DNA from: Romeriopsis navalis LEGE 11480
Lineage (GTDB): Bacteria; Cyanobacteriota; Cyanobacteriia; Leptolyngbyales; Leptolyngbyaceae
Reading direction: 5' to 3'
Assembly (NCBI RefSeq): GCF_015207035.1
Contig: NZ_JADEXQ010000021.1
Location: 1 to 62,832, forward strand
Length of the DNA stretch: 62,832 nt
Made by a program: the position numbers and the translations under genes. This document shows positions 1 to 8,947 of the stretch, piece by piece. Below the pieces are notes generated by a model that was not told where the DNA came from, searched no databases, and saw only the letters and a program-made list of their open reading frames with translations. Positions within the stretch are counted from its first letter, which is position 1. Each line of letters begins with the position of its first letter.

Positions 1-2
1 TT

Positions 3-121
3 TCCTGGTGTCTATGGCGGTGTGGAACCACACTCATCCATCTCGAACTGAGTTGTGAAACGCACCTGCGGCGACGATAGTTAGGGGGTAGCCCCTTGTC
101 AAAATAGCTCGATGCCAGGTT
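3..121 (+). rRNA. rrf: 5S ribosomal RNA
   Basis: About 119 bases match the cyanobacterial 5S rRNA pattern. The 5' strand TCCTGGTGTCTATGGCGG pairs with the 3' end CTCGATGCCAGGT, and the conserved GAACCACAC, ATCCATCTCGAACT and GTTGTGAAACG segments lie between. It is a structural RNA of the large ribosomal subunit and normally the last gene of the rRNA operon. The window begins just before it, so the 23S gene should lie immediately to the left. A rho-independent terminator follows within ten bases. The exact ends are uncertain by one to three bases. Confidence 0.95.
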
Positions 122-128
122 CATATTC

Positions 129-171
129 AAAATCCCTTCTGACTTACTTTTCAGTGTCAGAAGGGATTTTT
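129..171 (+). terminator. Terminator of the rRNA operon
   Basis: AAAATCCCTTCTGAC pairs with GTCAGAAGGGATTTTT across a 12-base loop and ends in a T run. It directly follows the 5S gene and should end the rRNA transcript. Confidence 0.9.
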
Positions 172-569
172 GGTTTATGCCTGGTTGACGTCGAGATCTA
201 CAATCGAGTCCTGACGAGCTAAGCGATTGTTATATTGTGGTTTCAACTGGTGAATCATCCGAGTGATCGTACAGTTCAGGCATTAATGATTACGATCAAA
301 GATATTTTTCCTCTTGTGCGATCTGGCCAATCAGAGAAATATGTGTCTATGCGTCAGTGATGTTTCCAGCAATGTTTTCTATGGTTATTTTTTTAATGTT
401 CTAGTATTTGTAGCTGCGTTATAGGCGTAAAGTTGAGTGTGTTTCCTTAAGCATTTCTAATAGAATGCAGGCTTTAGAACTTGCGGCCCATTGGATACAC
501 CGTCGAAATCAATTCCGATAAAGCGTAGGTTCTTGTGATTTATAACTCACAAGTCAGCTAAATAATCCC
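172..569. other. Intergenic, no gene seen
   Basis: About 400 bases between the rRNA terminator and the linker-gene terminator. I see no credible open reading frame, tRNA or strong repeat. It separates the rRNA operon from the phycocyanin block. Confidence 0.5.
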
Positions 570-604
570 AAAACCCCGCTCAAGCTTGACCTGAGCGGGG
601 TTTG
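570..604 (-). terminator. Terminator after the tandem linker gene
   Basis: AAACCCCGCTCA and TGAGCGGGGTTT form a 12-bp GC-rich stem flanked by A and T runs on both sides. It lies about 50 bp past the stop of the minus-strand linker gene and could work in both directions. Confidence 0.85.
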
Positions 605-652
605 TTTGAGCTAATTAACCAGAGAACATGATTGCTTCCCCGTTCGGTCTAA

Positions 653-2257
653 CTAGTAACTCCGTGGGCGCCACTTATTTAACTGTGCGGACCCGAAAGA
701 TGAGATGCGTGTAGCATCAGCAAGCTGCGCTTTGAGTGCTGCGATTTCCGCTGCTTGATCTTCCACTTGCTGCTCCAAAGCTGCAATTTGGCGACGGGCG
801 GCTTCTGGGACTTCCGAACTGGTTCGGCTAATGTCCGGTTGTTCATAGGTCCCATCGGGTTTGGGGATAGGGGCACTGCCGATCGAGCCTTTGAAGACCT
901 CAGCCAATAGATCCTGAACATTATCGGCTTTGAACTTACCGTAAGGTGAGTTGCGAATAATCGCTGAGGTCAACTGTGGTTTATTCTCCTTCGTTTGCGC
1001 CTTATCGCTACTGGAGGCGCTACGCAGGATATCGAACATATTGGTGAATTCCAACATCGACTGTCCTGGTCGGCTGCTAAACCCTCGATAGGCCGGAACA
1101 ATATATTCACCAAAATTACTTTGGTACTCATCACTATCGATGTAGCTATCGATATCTGCTTCAAAGCCTTTAGTATCGAGAATTCCAGTATGGAATCGTG
1201 TTTCGTCAAAATTATCGGGGGCACGGCCCAACAAATGTTTGAAGTTCAGCTCAACCGCACGGTAGCTGTAACAGTTATCAAAGAAACGAGACCGATATAA
1301 CTCAGATTTAGCTAAGGCGCGGACAAACTCACGAACGGTTAGTTCTCCTCCCTTAAACCGCGATTCCAGAGTCGTCAGGCGCTCACTTTCCATCACATGG
1401 GCATTACCCATGACCTGGCGGTAAATCGCCCGGATTACAACTTCTGCCTCAGCATCAGAAGCTCCGGGAATAAATTCAACCTTATCGGCTTCCTTAAAGG
1501 GTTGATAGGCACTGTAGAACTGCTCTTGGCGTATGGGATCTTCAGCCGTTGAGATGCTCTGATCACTAGTAGCAGGTCGGTTAACGATATTAATCACCGC
1601 CGTCCGCAACCAGTCGGCTGACGCACCTTTAACTGGCAGTACAGCACTGGGCTGATTCGCCATGATTGATTGAGTTAGCCTTGGTTGATCTTGTGACTTC
1701 GATTTATCACTACTTGCCCCTCCCCGCAGGAGTTGCAGCATATTGCTAAATCCGACAGCGGGCCGGCCGGGCTCTGTCTTATAGCCCCGGTAATAGGGGA
1801 CTGTATCGACTCCAAAAACCTGGAGATATTCCGCGCTATCAACGTATGAATTAATCTCAGCAGTAAATCCATCTTCCTCGAGCAGCTGACCATGCGCCGT
1901 AATCTCTTCATAACTCTCTGGCGCGCGACCTAGGAGATGTTTGAAGTTTAATTCGATCGTGCGGGTACGGGCGCAATTCTCAAAGAAGCGCGATCGATAT
2001 AAATCCGATAAGGCAATTTGCCGAACAAAATCACGGACAGTGATTTCGCCCCCGCGCAGTTTTGATTCAGCTGATAATAAACGCTCACTTTCCATCACAT
2101 GAGCATTGCCTAAAACCTGTTTATAGGCAGCTCGAATAACAGTTTCAATTTCTGCACCTGCACCTGCATTGAAAATAACCGGGCCTGTTTCGGTAAACGC
2201 ATTAGTTCCCAGTTTCGCTTCCGGGTTGACGACTGGATTAATAAACGTACTAACCAT
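653..2257 (-). CDS. Phycobilisome rod linker with two linker domains
   Basis: The 534-residue protein carries two copies of the phycobilisome linker domain (Pfam PBS_linker_poly type), roughly residues 35-180 and 268-420. Each shows the family hallmarks: VIRAxYxQVxGNAHVMESER, TVRxFVR, LYRSRFF, ELNFKHLLGRAP and SYxDSxEY. A typical rod linker has one such domain plus a CpcD-type tail. Here the CpcD tail is absent; the C-terminus instead has a predicted coiled coil of about 40 residues (AALEQQVEDQAAEIAALKAQ) and a basic end. The gene lies downstream of cpcBA on the same strand, so it probably organises phycocyanin hexamers, perhaps holding two at once. AGGAG stands eight bases before the ATG. 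Tandem linkers are known from early-branching cyanobacteria such as Gloeobacter; the specific role here is inference. Confidence 0.88.
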   Translation of the reverse strand: MVSTFINPVVNPEAKLGTNAFTETGPVIFNAGAGAEIETVIRAAYKQVLGNAHVMESERLLSAESKLRGGEITVRDFVRQIALSDLYRSRFFENCARTRTIELNFKHLLGRAPESYEEITAHGQLLEEDGFTAEINSYVDSAEYLQVFGVDTVPYYRGYKTEPGRPAVGFSNMLQLLRGGASSDKSKSQDQPRLTQSIMANQPSAVLPVKGASADWLRTAVINIVNRPATSDQSISTAEDPIRQEQFYSAYQPFKEADKVEFIPGASDAEAEVVIRAIYRQVMGNAHVMESERLTTLESRFKGGELTVREFVRALAKSELYRSRFFDNCYSYRAVELNFKHLLGRAPDNFDETRFHTGILDTKGFEADIDSYIDSDEYQSNFGEYIVPAYRGFSSRPGQSMLEFTNMFDILRSASSSDKAQTKENKPQLTSAIIRNSPYGKFKADNVQDLLAEVFKGSIGSAPIPKPDGTYEQPDISRTSSEVPEAARRQIAALEQQVEDQAAEIAALKAQLADATRISSFGSAQLNKWRPRSY

Positions 2258-2704
2258 TGTATTGACTCCTGATTATTCCGCAGGTCATTAGCATTATTAA
2301 CAAAAGCTGGTGGGATACCCGAGACAATCTATCCCAATAAAGTTGAAAACTGGTGACGGGTCACACAGCATGAAATCGTTAGACAGTGCAAAATAGCCGC
2401 TGTGCGCATTACGACTCATTTGCAACTTATCAGAAAATCCCCAACAGAAGACCGAAAAACGTTCAGTCCAATAGATCAGATGAGTAAAATCAACAAATCT
2501 TCATGTTACGCAATATCAATCTGACCATCACACGATCGAATGCTATCGATTAATCGGCAAAAAATTGGTGAATTGAGACTACAGATAATGTTTGTTATTT
2601 GTAGTCTCATGATAATGATGATGCAAAATCGAAACACAATAAAAAGCCCCAGCAAAGATAAACTTGCTGAGGCTTTTTATATCTAATTCATCAAAATCTG
2701 AGGC
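2258..2704 (-). other. cpcA-linker intergenic leader
   Basis: Between cpcA and the linker gene lie 447 bases without an open frame. Next to cpcA is a terminator-like hairpin, then AT-rich DNA and an AGGAG ribosome site before the linker ATG. The linker is probably read partly by read-through from cpcBA and partly from a promoter here, but I cannot identify a clear promoter. Confidence 0.45.
2641..2679 (-). terminator. Terminator/attenuator after cpcA
   Basis: On the minus strand AAAAAGCCTCAGCAAG pairs with CTTTGCTGGGGCTTTTT, with a T run at the end. It lies 26 bp past the cpcA stop. In cpc operons such a hairpin typically keeps linker transcripts lower than the abundant cpcBA message. Confidence 0.85.
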
Positions 2705-3193
2705 TTAGCTCAAAGTGTTGATTGCATAGTCAAGGTAGGAGTTGGCTTCAACTGCAGAGTCACCAGACAAACCGTGGTTAGCCTTGATGTACTTCAGTGC
2801 TTCAACGTACCAGCTTGGGGATAGGTCAAAAGTCTTGTTGATTTCAGCGATACCAGCAATTAGGTAGTCATCCATCGGACCTGTACCACCCACAACGAGG
2901 CAGTAAGTGACCATGCGAAGGTAATAACCGATGTCACGAACGCACTTAGCTTTACCAACTGGAGTCGATGCAAAGTTAGGGCCTTGCATGCTAGTTGTGT
3001 ACGGAAACTTCTGGTAAACCGCGTTAGCAGCACCTTCAGCCAAGCTAGCAGACTTCTCACCGAGCGCCTTAGCAGCAGCCAAGCTAGCAGCAGCCTGACG
3101 ATAGCGACCGAATGCAGTCTGCACTTCGGTGCTGCTGAGGAAACGACCTTGTGAATCCGCTGCGGCAATTGCCTCAGTTAATGGAGTCTTCAT
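2705..3193 (-). CDS. cpcA: C-phycocyanin alpha subunit
   Basis: The 162-residue protein is a standard-length phycocyanin alpha chain that begins [36 protein letters not shown] contains the chromophore cysteine (position 84 in family numbering) with the bilin-contacting Arg and Asp. [13 protein letters not shown] and the C-terminus [11 protein letters not shown] are also typical. It pairs with CpcB into alpha-beta units that stack as hexamers in phycobilisome rods. The bilin on this cysteine is attached by CpcE/CpcF in well-studied species; both genes lie at the right end of the window. cpcA follows cpcB by 119 bp, and GGGAGAAG precedes the ATG. Confidence 0.97.
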   Translation of the reverse strand: MKTPLTEAIAAADSQGRFLSSTEVQTAFGRYRQAAASLAAAKALGEKSASLAEGAANAVYQKFPYTTSMQGPNFASTPVGKAKCVRDIGYYLRMVTYCLVVGGTGPMDDYLIAGIAEINKTFDLSPSWYVEALKYIKANHGLSGDSAVEANSYLDYAINTLS

Positions 3194-3312
3194 TGAATAC
3201 TTCTCCCAATACTTTTACAAATTCTCAATGCATGCAAGCTTTCGAAAGATGACAAAGAAAAGGCGGGTATCAATTGGCTCAACACCCAACCTTTACCTTG
3301 CTGTAGTGCGAT

Positions 3313-3831
3313 CTACGCAACAGCAGCAGCAGCTTTGTCGAAGTAGCTGGAAACTTCAGCCATGATGGCAGAACAGTCACCGTTAGTGATTCCGTTCTTA
3401 TCGCCAACGATAGCCAATGCAGCGTCCTTCATCTTCTGAACGCCAACAGCAACGGAAGAACCAGGAGTACCCAAGGCGAGGTAAGTCTCTTTCAGACCGT
3501 TCAAGCAACGATCGTCAAGTACTGAAGAGTCGCCAGTGAAGATGGCGTAGCTGACATAACGCAAGATGATTTCCATGTCGCGCAAGCAAGCAGCCATGCG
3601 GCGGCTAGTGTATGCGTTACCGCCAGGAGTGATGAGTTGGGGTTGCTCTGCGAACAACGAACGAGCAGCGTTAGCAACGATTACTGATGCGTTGCTGGTG
3701 ATGCGGTTAACGGTGTCCATCCGCTTGTTGCCGTCGGCAACCATTGCGCTCAGGGCATCCAGTTGAGCAGCGCTCACGTACTCGCCCCGTGCATCAGCCT
3801 GGGAAACAACCTTGGCAAATGCGTCTAGCAT
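3313..3831 (-). CDS. cpcB: C-phycocyanin beta subunit
   Basis: The 172-residue protein begins [18 protein letters not shown] and has both bilin-binding cysteines: the central one in [16 protein letters not shown] and the C-terminal one in [20 protein letters not shown]. The asparagine of the NGNKRMD-type loop (here DGNKRMD), which is methylated in this family, is present. It is the first gene of the cpcBA unit and makes the beta half of the phycocyanin hexamer. The central cysteine is usually loaded by CpcS-type lyases and the C-terminal one by CpcT/CpeT-type lyases. TAGGAG lies before the ATG. Confidence 0.97.
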   Translation of the reverse strand: MLDAFAKVVSQADARGEYVSAAQLDALSAMVADGNKRMDTVNRITSNASVIVANAARSLFAEQPQLITPGGNAYTSRRMAACLRDMEIILRYVSYAIFTGDSSVLDDRCLNGLKETYLALGTPGSSVAVGVQKMKDAALAIVGDKNGITNGDCSAIMAEVSSYFDKAAAAVA

Positions 3832-4370
3832 TGCTTAATCTCCTAAAAATGCTGGTTGACTATGTTTTGCTTCACAACTGGTTTTTATGATTAAACAGTG
3901 CGTTTATATAAAAATTGAGCCAGTTGATATCAGCCTGCTCGAGCAGTCTGGAATGGTCTGAGGCAAGTCACACGACCGACATCACTCCGCTTCGTCCACG
4001 ATGGTTATTTGTTGACTAAGTCGAACAATCCACCAGCGCGGCTTCACCCATCTGAAGGAAATATCCCTGTTTGGTATGAAAAGCTCAGAGGAGGGAAGTT
4101 AAGGTCAAATGTTGACTGTGCTTAATACCCTTCAAAACTCTTTATACAATGACGCTGGGGCACTATTTGTTACAAACTGCCCGATCTTGAGAATTTGTTA
4201 CATCTCTTAGTCGCATTATTTTTATTCAGATTTTTCAGCCGTGAAAAACCCTTGTAGCAGGGCATTTCAAGAACTTCATAAAAAATGAGAAAAATCGATG
4301 TTTGTTAAGAAGAGTAACGAAATCTGCGATTTAGAATTTGAACTGACGTTGGCATTTACGTCCATCTGGC
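3832..4370 (-). promoter_or_regulatory. cpcBA promoter and leader region
   Basis: This 539-bp noncoding region separates cpcB from pebB. A strong promoter is expected, but I cannot place one with certainty. TTGTTGACTA at 4009-4018 matches eight of ten bases of the palindromic decamer found upstream of pebA, cpeC, cpeB, cpcG and cpcE, and ATGTTGACTG and GGTTGACTAT lie nearby. The part next to pebB is AT-rich with no clear hairpin. Confidence 0.5.
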
Positions 4371-5126
4371 TTAAATCGTCACCAATTCGCCCTGCTCAAT
4401 TTTGCGCTCCAGATCAAATAGGAATCCATGAATATATTCCTCGGTCCATTCTTCACCATAGAATCGCTGAAACATCCCGCGGGCCGGGTCTTTCTCCGCC
4501 CGATATTGGAGGTACCGAATATGAGAATCCCGAATTTCTGCTAGTCGATCGGGGTCGGTTACTGGCTCCGCTTGCTCAACAAAGCCTAAATACTTATCCA
4601 GGTAGGCGTTAAACGCATCGTAAACATGAGTTTCCACATCACTGGTTTCACTCGGACGCGTCCAGAGGAACACCGGCGAGAAAAACTGTTTCGCTTCCTC
4701 TGGGAAATCTCCACCCCAGGGCAAAAACTGCTGGTAGTGCTGGAAGGTTTCCATCACCGGCTCGGCGTATTGTGCCTTATAGGCATCGTCATGAAATAGC
4801 GGCTGCATATCGATCGCGATTAAATGCCCACCCGGCAACGTCACAAGGTCCCCACCAAAGAATGGTAAGTCGTAGTTGAGATTCGGAAAAATCACAAAAT
4901 TCAAGACCTGTAACGCTCCGCCACCCTGCACATGGGCAGCCCGAATCTGACGCAGTTGCTTTGTCTGGAAGGCGTAGCTGGTAGTTGTCACCACCGTTTC
5001 TCGTTTTCCTTTTCCCGTCACGGCTTCCTTAAACTCAAACCCTTCAGGGATGGGATAAGGGGCGAGGTTGAGTCGCGATCGTAGGGTTTCAATTGCCTGG
5101 TCAAGGAAGGGTTGATATAGGGTCAT
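4371..5126 (-). CDS. pebB: Phycoerythrobilin:ferredoxin oxidoreductase
   Basis: About 251 residues of the HY2/PcyA family of ferredoxin-dependent bilin reductases. PebB reduces 15,16-dihydrobiliverdin to phycoerythrobilin, the pigment of phycoerythrin. Family features include [17 protein letters not shown], then [10 protein letters not shown] with the conserved acidic residue, and the C-terminal [16 protein letters not shown] and [17 protein letters not shown]. The ATG at 5126 fits the family N-terminus ([15 protein letters not shown]); an upstream GTG would add 19 unrelated residues. It lies downstream of pebA on the same strand, probably in one operon, so that the unstable dihydrobiliverdin can be channelled between the two enzymes. 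Confidence 0.93.
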   Translation of the reverse strand: MTLYQPFLDQAIETLRSRLNLAPYPIPEGFEFKEAVTGKGKRETVVTTTSYAFQTKQLRQIRAAHVQGGGALQVLNFVIFPNLNYDLPFFGGDLVTLPGGHLIAIDMQPLFHDDAYKAQYAEPVMETFQHYQQFLPWGGDFPEEAKQFFSPVFLWTRPSETSDVETHVYDAFNAYLDKYLGFVEQAEPVTDPDRLAEIRDSHIRYLQYRAEKDPARGMFQRFYGEEWTEEYIHGFLFDLERKIEQGELVTI

Positions 5127-5226
5127 AACTATTGAGACGGACGCGAAATACGCCCCCATAAAGAACTCATTGGCACGCAACACGTGCCCTCAAACCTAAA
5201 ACTGATTGATGGCAAAATTATCCAGG

Positions 5227-5949
5227 CTAGGCAACCACAGCGGGTTTTGCATCTTCGAACAAAAATTCGAATAAGAAGCGATTCGCCCATTCATTGCCAA
5301 AATGACTGCTAAACAGTCCGTGGGCTGGGTCACGATCGGCGCTGTATTGGTCGTATTCCTTTTGGGCGGCGATCACTCGCTGAATATCCTCAGGATTAGT
5401 CAACGGCGTTGCGGCGGCCATCATCTCCCAATACAAATTCAGGTAGTCCTTGAACGCCTCAAATACACGGGTTGGCACCACGTCTGGCTCAACCTTGGCA
5501 AACAGCAGATACTTGGAGAAATATTGATTTGCATCGTAGGACTTCATTTCGAGCCCTTGGACCAGATCGTCATACTTTTCGTGCAACGATTGCAATGGCT
5601 GAATGTACTTTGCTTGATAAGCTTCATCTTGAAACAGGGGCTGGAAGTCAAGCACCACAAGATTTTTAACTTTACCAAAGGATAGAAAATCAATCCCTAG
5701 AAATGGCAAATCGTACTGATGGCTGGGGTAAACGACACTGTTAAAGACTTGCATCGCGTCGCCCGCATCCATGTAGGTGTAACGAATCTTACGCAGCTCG
5801 GGACACTGGTAACACCAGCTTTCGATCGTTGCAGGGGAGCGCCCGCGATCGCTAGTGCATTGCTCTAAACCCGCTGGAATTGGCCGAGCTTCTAATTCAA
5901 AACGCTCAAATAGCTCGCTTCGCAAATGCTCCAAAAAGGGCTTGTACAT
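5227..5949 (-). CDS. pebA: 15,16-dihydrobiliverdin:ferredoxin oxidoreductase
   Basis: About 240 residues of the ferredoxin-dependent bilin reductase family. PebA reduces biliverdin IX-alpha at C15-C16 to 15,16-dihydrobiliverdin, the first dedicated step to phycoerythrobilin. HQYDLPFLGIDFLSFG, LVVLDFQPLFQDEAY and the ending GNEWANRFLFEFLFED are typical. I chose the ATG at 5949 (MYKPFLEHLRSELFERF), which matches the family start. A longer TTG start at 6003 would sit inside the palindromic decamer TTGTCAACAA, a more likely regulatory site. pebB follows after about 100 bp. Confidence 0.93.
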   Translation of the reverse strand: MYKPFLEHLRSELFERFELEARPIPAGLEQCTSDRGRSPATIESWCYQCPELRKIRYTYMDAGDAMQVFNSVVYPSHQYDLPFLGIDFLSFGKVKNLVVLDFQPLFQDEAYQAKYIQPLQSLHEKYDDLVQGLEMKSYDANQYFSKYLLFAKVEPDVVPTRVFEAFKDYLNLYWEMMAAATPLTNPEDIQRVIAAQKEYDQYSADRDPAHGLFSSHFGNEWANRFLFEFLFEDAKPAVVA

Positions 5950-5993
5950 AGAACTTTTGTTAATACCGGTATTGATCCGAGAATAAGGGAAGC

Positions 5994-6003
5994 TTGTTGA
6001 CAA
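5994..6003 (-). promoter_or_regulatory. Palindromic decamer upstream of pebA
   Basis: TTGTCAACAA on the coding strand, 45 bp before the pebA ATG. It is one of five exact copies in the window, each upstream of a phycobilisome or bilin gene. The core TTGT-NN-ACAA is palindromic, as expected for a dimeric regulator. No regulator is assigned. Confidence 0.5.
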
Positions 6004-6157
6004 AATCGGATTTTTTAAGTGTTGCGCAATATTCCTTTACAAAAGTTCTTGTGGTGGTCGCTGACCGGCTGAGTCCCGCTCAAATCAACTACATCAGTGA
6101 ATGAGGGGAGACTTTTGCTGTCAGGCGATATCCGATTTCGACAATTCAAAAAATTGA

Positions 6158-6748
6158 TCAGGCTGTTTGCGCTGCCCGCTGCTGGTTTTGCTCGAGGTAT
6201 TGATCGAGCTGTTCCGGGCTAACGCAGCGGCGTTCGGAACAGTAGGCCGTGAGCTGCACCCCATCCATCAATTTGACCGTGCTGACGCGCACTCGAAAAT
6301 CATCGGTGACAAACCAGCAACGTTCTTGACCCTGACTATTTTCATATTCAGTGTCGATCGTCAGCACGCCATCTTGACCAAACCAGTAACGGCAAATTAC
6401 TGGTGCTTTTTCAACGTAACCGCGATTGCGGAGGATTTTTCCAGTCAACTTGGTTGCATCATCGGGAACATCAATCAAAACCGCTGCATAATCCGGATTT
6501 GGCTCCGTATCATCATCCTGCAACCAAAGAAATGCCCCCCCACCCATCGCCAAGCTCGGGTCAATGCCTTGAGCTTCACAGATTTTCTGGACTCTGGCAT
6601 CATCGGGCTCAACCACTTGGACAATCAGATTCGAATCCCCAGTTTCGTTATCCAGTAGATCAAAATGGTGGACTTCCCGTTGAGTCAACCATGTCCCTTC
6701 GCTCTTGCGAAAGAAATCCATCATGGTCATGGGAACATCAACGCGCAT
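6158..6748 (-). CDS. CpcS/CpeS-family phycobiliprotein lyase
   Basis: The 196-residue protein has the start motif MDFFRKSEGTWLTQREVHHF, matching the S-type lyase signature (FFxxSxGxWxSQRxxHH), then ICEAQGIDPSLAMGGGAFLW and a C-terminal VRVSTVKL strand. These lipocalin-like barrels carry a bilin and attach it to the central cysteine of phycobiliprotein subunits. It is one of three S-type lyases in the window and the most divergent (HFDLL replaces HLAF). Its position next to pebAB suggests a role with phycoerythrobilin, possibly like CpeU, but the substrate cannot be fixed from sequence. AGGA lies about ten bases before the ATG. Confidence 0.85.
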   Translation of the reverse strand: MRVDVPMTMMDFFRKSEGTWLTQREVHHFDLLDNETGDSNLIVQVVEPDDARVQKICEAQGIDPSLAMGGGAFLWLQDDDTEPNPDYAAVLIDVPDDATKLTGKILRNRGYVEKAPVICRYWFGQDGVLTIDTEYENSQGQERCWFVTDDFRVRVSTVKLMDGVQLTAYCSERRCVSPEQLDQYLEQNQQRAAQTA

Positions 6749-6923
6749 GGTCTTTAATCCTAGGTTTGATCAACGCTTGGGGATGCTTCAAATCGAACCC
6801 CGTACCATTTAGATATAGCAAATAAACACCCGTCGATCAGGGGTGCATCGCAATTTCCATCCTGGCCACCAAGCCATAGAATTAAACCCAATCAGACAAT
6901 TTAATCCATTTCGCTAAAGCATC

Positions 6924-7733
6924 ATGACTCTGACGCCCGATCGCACCATTGGCAACCTCAAGACCGCCGAAATTGTGGCGCTACTGAAGACGGGTAAAGG
7001 CCAAGATGCTGATTTCCGCCAAGCTGATCTGGCGGGAGCGGACCTAGCGGACTGTGATTTGACGCAAGTGAAGCTCATCGGCGCGAATCTCGCGGGTGCA
7101 AACCTCACCAGCGCAAACCTCACCAGCAGCGATTTACGAGGTTGTGACTTAACCGGGGCCAATCTCACCGGGGCCAATCTCACGGGCGCGGGGCTACCGC
7201 GGGCCAATCTCTGTGGGGCCAATCTCACGGGCGCCACGCTGGAGGCTGTCCGGCTACAGCTCGCGCGGTACGACAGTCAAACGGTCTGGATGGAAGACTT
7301 TGATTTCAAGCGATCGGGGGCTATCGGCCCTAATGCCCAGCTTGGTGGGGCCTTTCTCAATACGGTGAACTTGCGCGGCGCGGACTTACAGCGGATTAAT
7401 GCCCTGGGAGCTTATCTGGCGGGCGCAGACCTCACGGGCGCAAATCTCGCGGGCGCACGGCTAAGTAGCTCTGACATTAAGCGGGCTTATCTGACCGGCG
7501 CCTATCTCCGCAATGCCTCACTCAACAATGTTGATCTGATTAGCTGCGATTTCCGCGCAGCGGACTTAACCGGTGTCGATATGGAAAACCTCCAAGGCAT
7601 TAAGGGGGCTGATTTTCACCAAGCCATTATGAGTGATGAGTTGCGCGCCAAGCTTTTGGCACGTCCAGCCGCCGAACTGGATGTCCGCAATAGCTTCACA
7701 CGCCGCACCACGCGGGAAAGCCTGACCCTCTAG
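6924..7733 (+). CDS. Pentapeptide-repeat protein
   Basis: The 269-residue protein consists mostly of A(D/N)LxG pentapeptides, which fold into a right-handed quadrilateral beta helix. Two blocks, about residues 30-100 and 140-225, are separated by about 35 non-repeat residues (LQLARYDSQTVWMEDFDF). The N-terminus includes a short helix, IVALLKTGKGQDADFRQ. Such proteins are common in cyanobacteria and function is rarely known. It is divergent from the S-type lyase and stands among phycobilisome genes, but nothing in the sequence ties it to them. Confidence 0.9.
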   Translation: MTLTPDRTIGNLKTAEIVALLKTGKGQDADFRQADLAGADLADCDLTQVKLIGANLAGANLTSANLTSSDLRGCDLTGANLTGANLTGAGLPRANLCGANLTGATLEAVRLQLARYDSQTVWMEDFDFKRSGAIGPNAQLGGAFLNTVNLRGADLQRINALGAYLAGADLTGANLAGARLSSSDIKRAYLTGAYLRNASLNNVDLISCDFRAADLTGVDMENLQGIKGADFHQAIMSDELRAKLLARPAAELDVRNSFTRRTTRESLTL

Positions 7734-7773
7734 TCCCAGTCGGTAAGATGTTCGCAATCAATCCCTGATCGGC

Positions 7774-7977
7774 CTAAGCGGTCACATGCTGCCACTTAAG
7801 TTTCAGGAGCGTAATAAACGTGGGGTAGCCAAGGGACATATCATCCTTATCCGGCACCATATACTCTGGGCAGTCTGTATAGGGTTTCCAAGGGTCATTT
7901 TCCGTCAGCCGCAAGTGCAACAAGGGCTCTTCCATCCCGGGTAAACGCCAGATCATTTGGCCAGTTGCTTGGGTCAT
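7774..7977 (-). CDS. Small conserved-looking protein, function unknown
   Basis: About 67 residues, MTQATGQMIWRLPGMEEP onward, rich in Trp, Pro and Tyr with a central DCPEYMVPDKDD segment. No signal peptide or membrane span is seen. I do not recognise a family. AGGAAA nine bases before the ATG at 7977 supports this start over an ATG at 7986. It lies downstream of the HEAT-repeat gene on the same strand (80-bp gap), so the two may be co-transcribed. Confidence 0.65.
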   Translation of the reverse strand: MTQATGQMIWRLPGMEEPLLHLRLTENDPWKPYTDCPEYMVPDKDDMSLGYPTFITLLKLKWQHVTA

Positions 7978-8057
7978 GAGGTACATTTCCTATTCAAAAG
8001 AGAGTATCTGCATTGTGCCGAATCTTTCCAGACTAGCAGTCACAATTACTACACAAC

Positions 8058-8720
8058 CTAAGGAAGCGCCTCTTCCAGCGCGGCACCCACAACCCGATGA
8101 TCGCTGTCCTGCTTCAGTTTCGCCAGTAAATCCTTCGCGGATTGAATTGTGAAACCTTTGAGTGCATAGGCTACTTGTTGGCGAATCCGCCAGTCGGCTT
8201 CTGTACTGAGTGTCGTGAGTTTGGCGATCGCTGCTGGTTCATGCACCGTATTGGCCAGTAGCCCAATTGTCCGCACCGCCGTTTCCCGCGTTGCCGCATC
8301 CTCTCGGTTGGCGATCGCTACTTCCACGACTTCCCAAATCTCAGCGATCGCGGCCATATCCACTAATGCTGCCAAAATACTCCGCCGCACCAGCCAGTGA
8401 TCGTCCTGCAAAAAGGTTGAGACGAGGTGTGCCGCACTGACTGAACCAAATAGGGAAAGCGAATTTGCTGCTTCGGCCCGGACATTCGGTGTATTATCGC
8501 GCAACATCATTTCTAACAACGTCGCAAAGGATTCATCAGTGCGGTGATAACTTAATTCCCGAGCCACAAATGTCCGCACCAAAAATTCTGGATCGGCTTC
8601 ATGCTGCTGGAGTAGAGGAATCGCTGTTGCCGATGGATAGTCCCGTAGGGCGGCGATCGCCTTGAGCCGAAACTGGTAATCAGATTCCTGGAGGTTAGCC
8701 TGGATGTCGGAAAGTTCCAT
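8058..8720 (-). CDS. HEAT-repeat protein of the CpcE/CpcF/NblB type
   Basis: About 220 residues built from five or six HEAT-like helical repeats, for example FLVRTFVARELSYH, PNVRAEAANSLSLFG, WLVRRSILAALVDM and WRIRQQVAYALKGF. The CpcE/CpcF/CpeY/CpeZ lyases and the degradation factor NblB share this fold. Length and single-chain form resemble NblB-type proteins or a solitary lyase, but I cannot separate these by eye. The ATG at 8720 (MELSDIQANLQESDYQFRL) gives a natural start; upstream residues look like noise. The intergenic region to the right holds two tandem TTGTTGAC boxes. Confidence 0.8.
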   Translation of the reverse strand: MELSDIQANLQESDYQFRLKAIAALRDYPSATAIPLLQQHEADPEFLVRTFVARELSYHRTDESFATLLEMMLRDNTPNVRAEAANSLSLFGSVSAAHLVSTFLQDDHWLVRRSILAALVDMAAIAEIWEVVEVAIANREDAATRETAVRTIGLLANTVHEPAAIAKLTTLSTEADWRIRQQVAYALKGFTIQSAKDLLAKLKQDSDHRVVGAALEEALP

Positions 8721-8856
8721 AATTTGAAAGCCGTATTCCCCGGCGGATTTTCGACAATCACACTGCACCAAAGCAGCGGGTAACAATGTTTAATAAACAT
8801 CGTTATTTAGCCCACTCTAGTCAACTTAGGCCCCGAAAAATTGGCCAACTGAAAAT

Positions 8857-8877
8857 TTGTTGACTCATTGTTGACGT
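8857..8877. promoter_or_regulatory. Tandem TTGTTGAC boxes
   Basis: TTGTTGACTC and TTGTTGACGT are direct repeats spaced 11 bp, about one helical turn. They lie between the divergent HEAT gene and the gene at 8948. They share their left eight bases with the decamer near cpe/cpc genes, and the arrangement recalls the TTGTTA-N4-TTGTTA repeats described for cpe promoters of other cyanobacteria. Confidence 0.45.
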
Positions 8878-8947
8878 GATTTGGGATGATCGAGATACGG
8901 CAAATTGTTCGATAAAACCCTGTAAACAAGTCATTGGAATAAACCTT

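Noticed and set aside
5950-6003. N-terminal extension of PebA from a TTG codon
   Set aside because: The TTG lies inside the palindromic decamer and the extra residues do not fit the family start.
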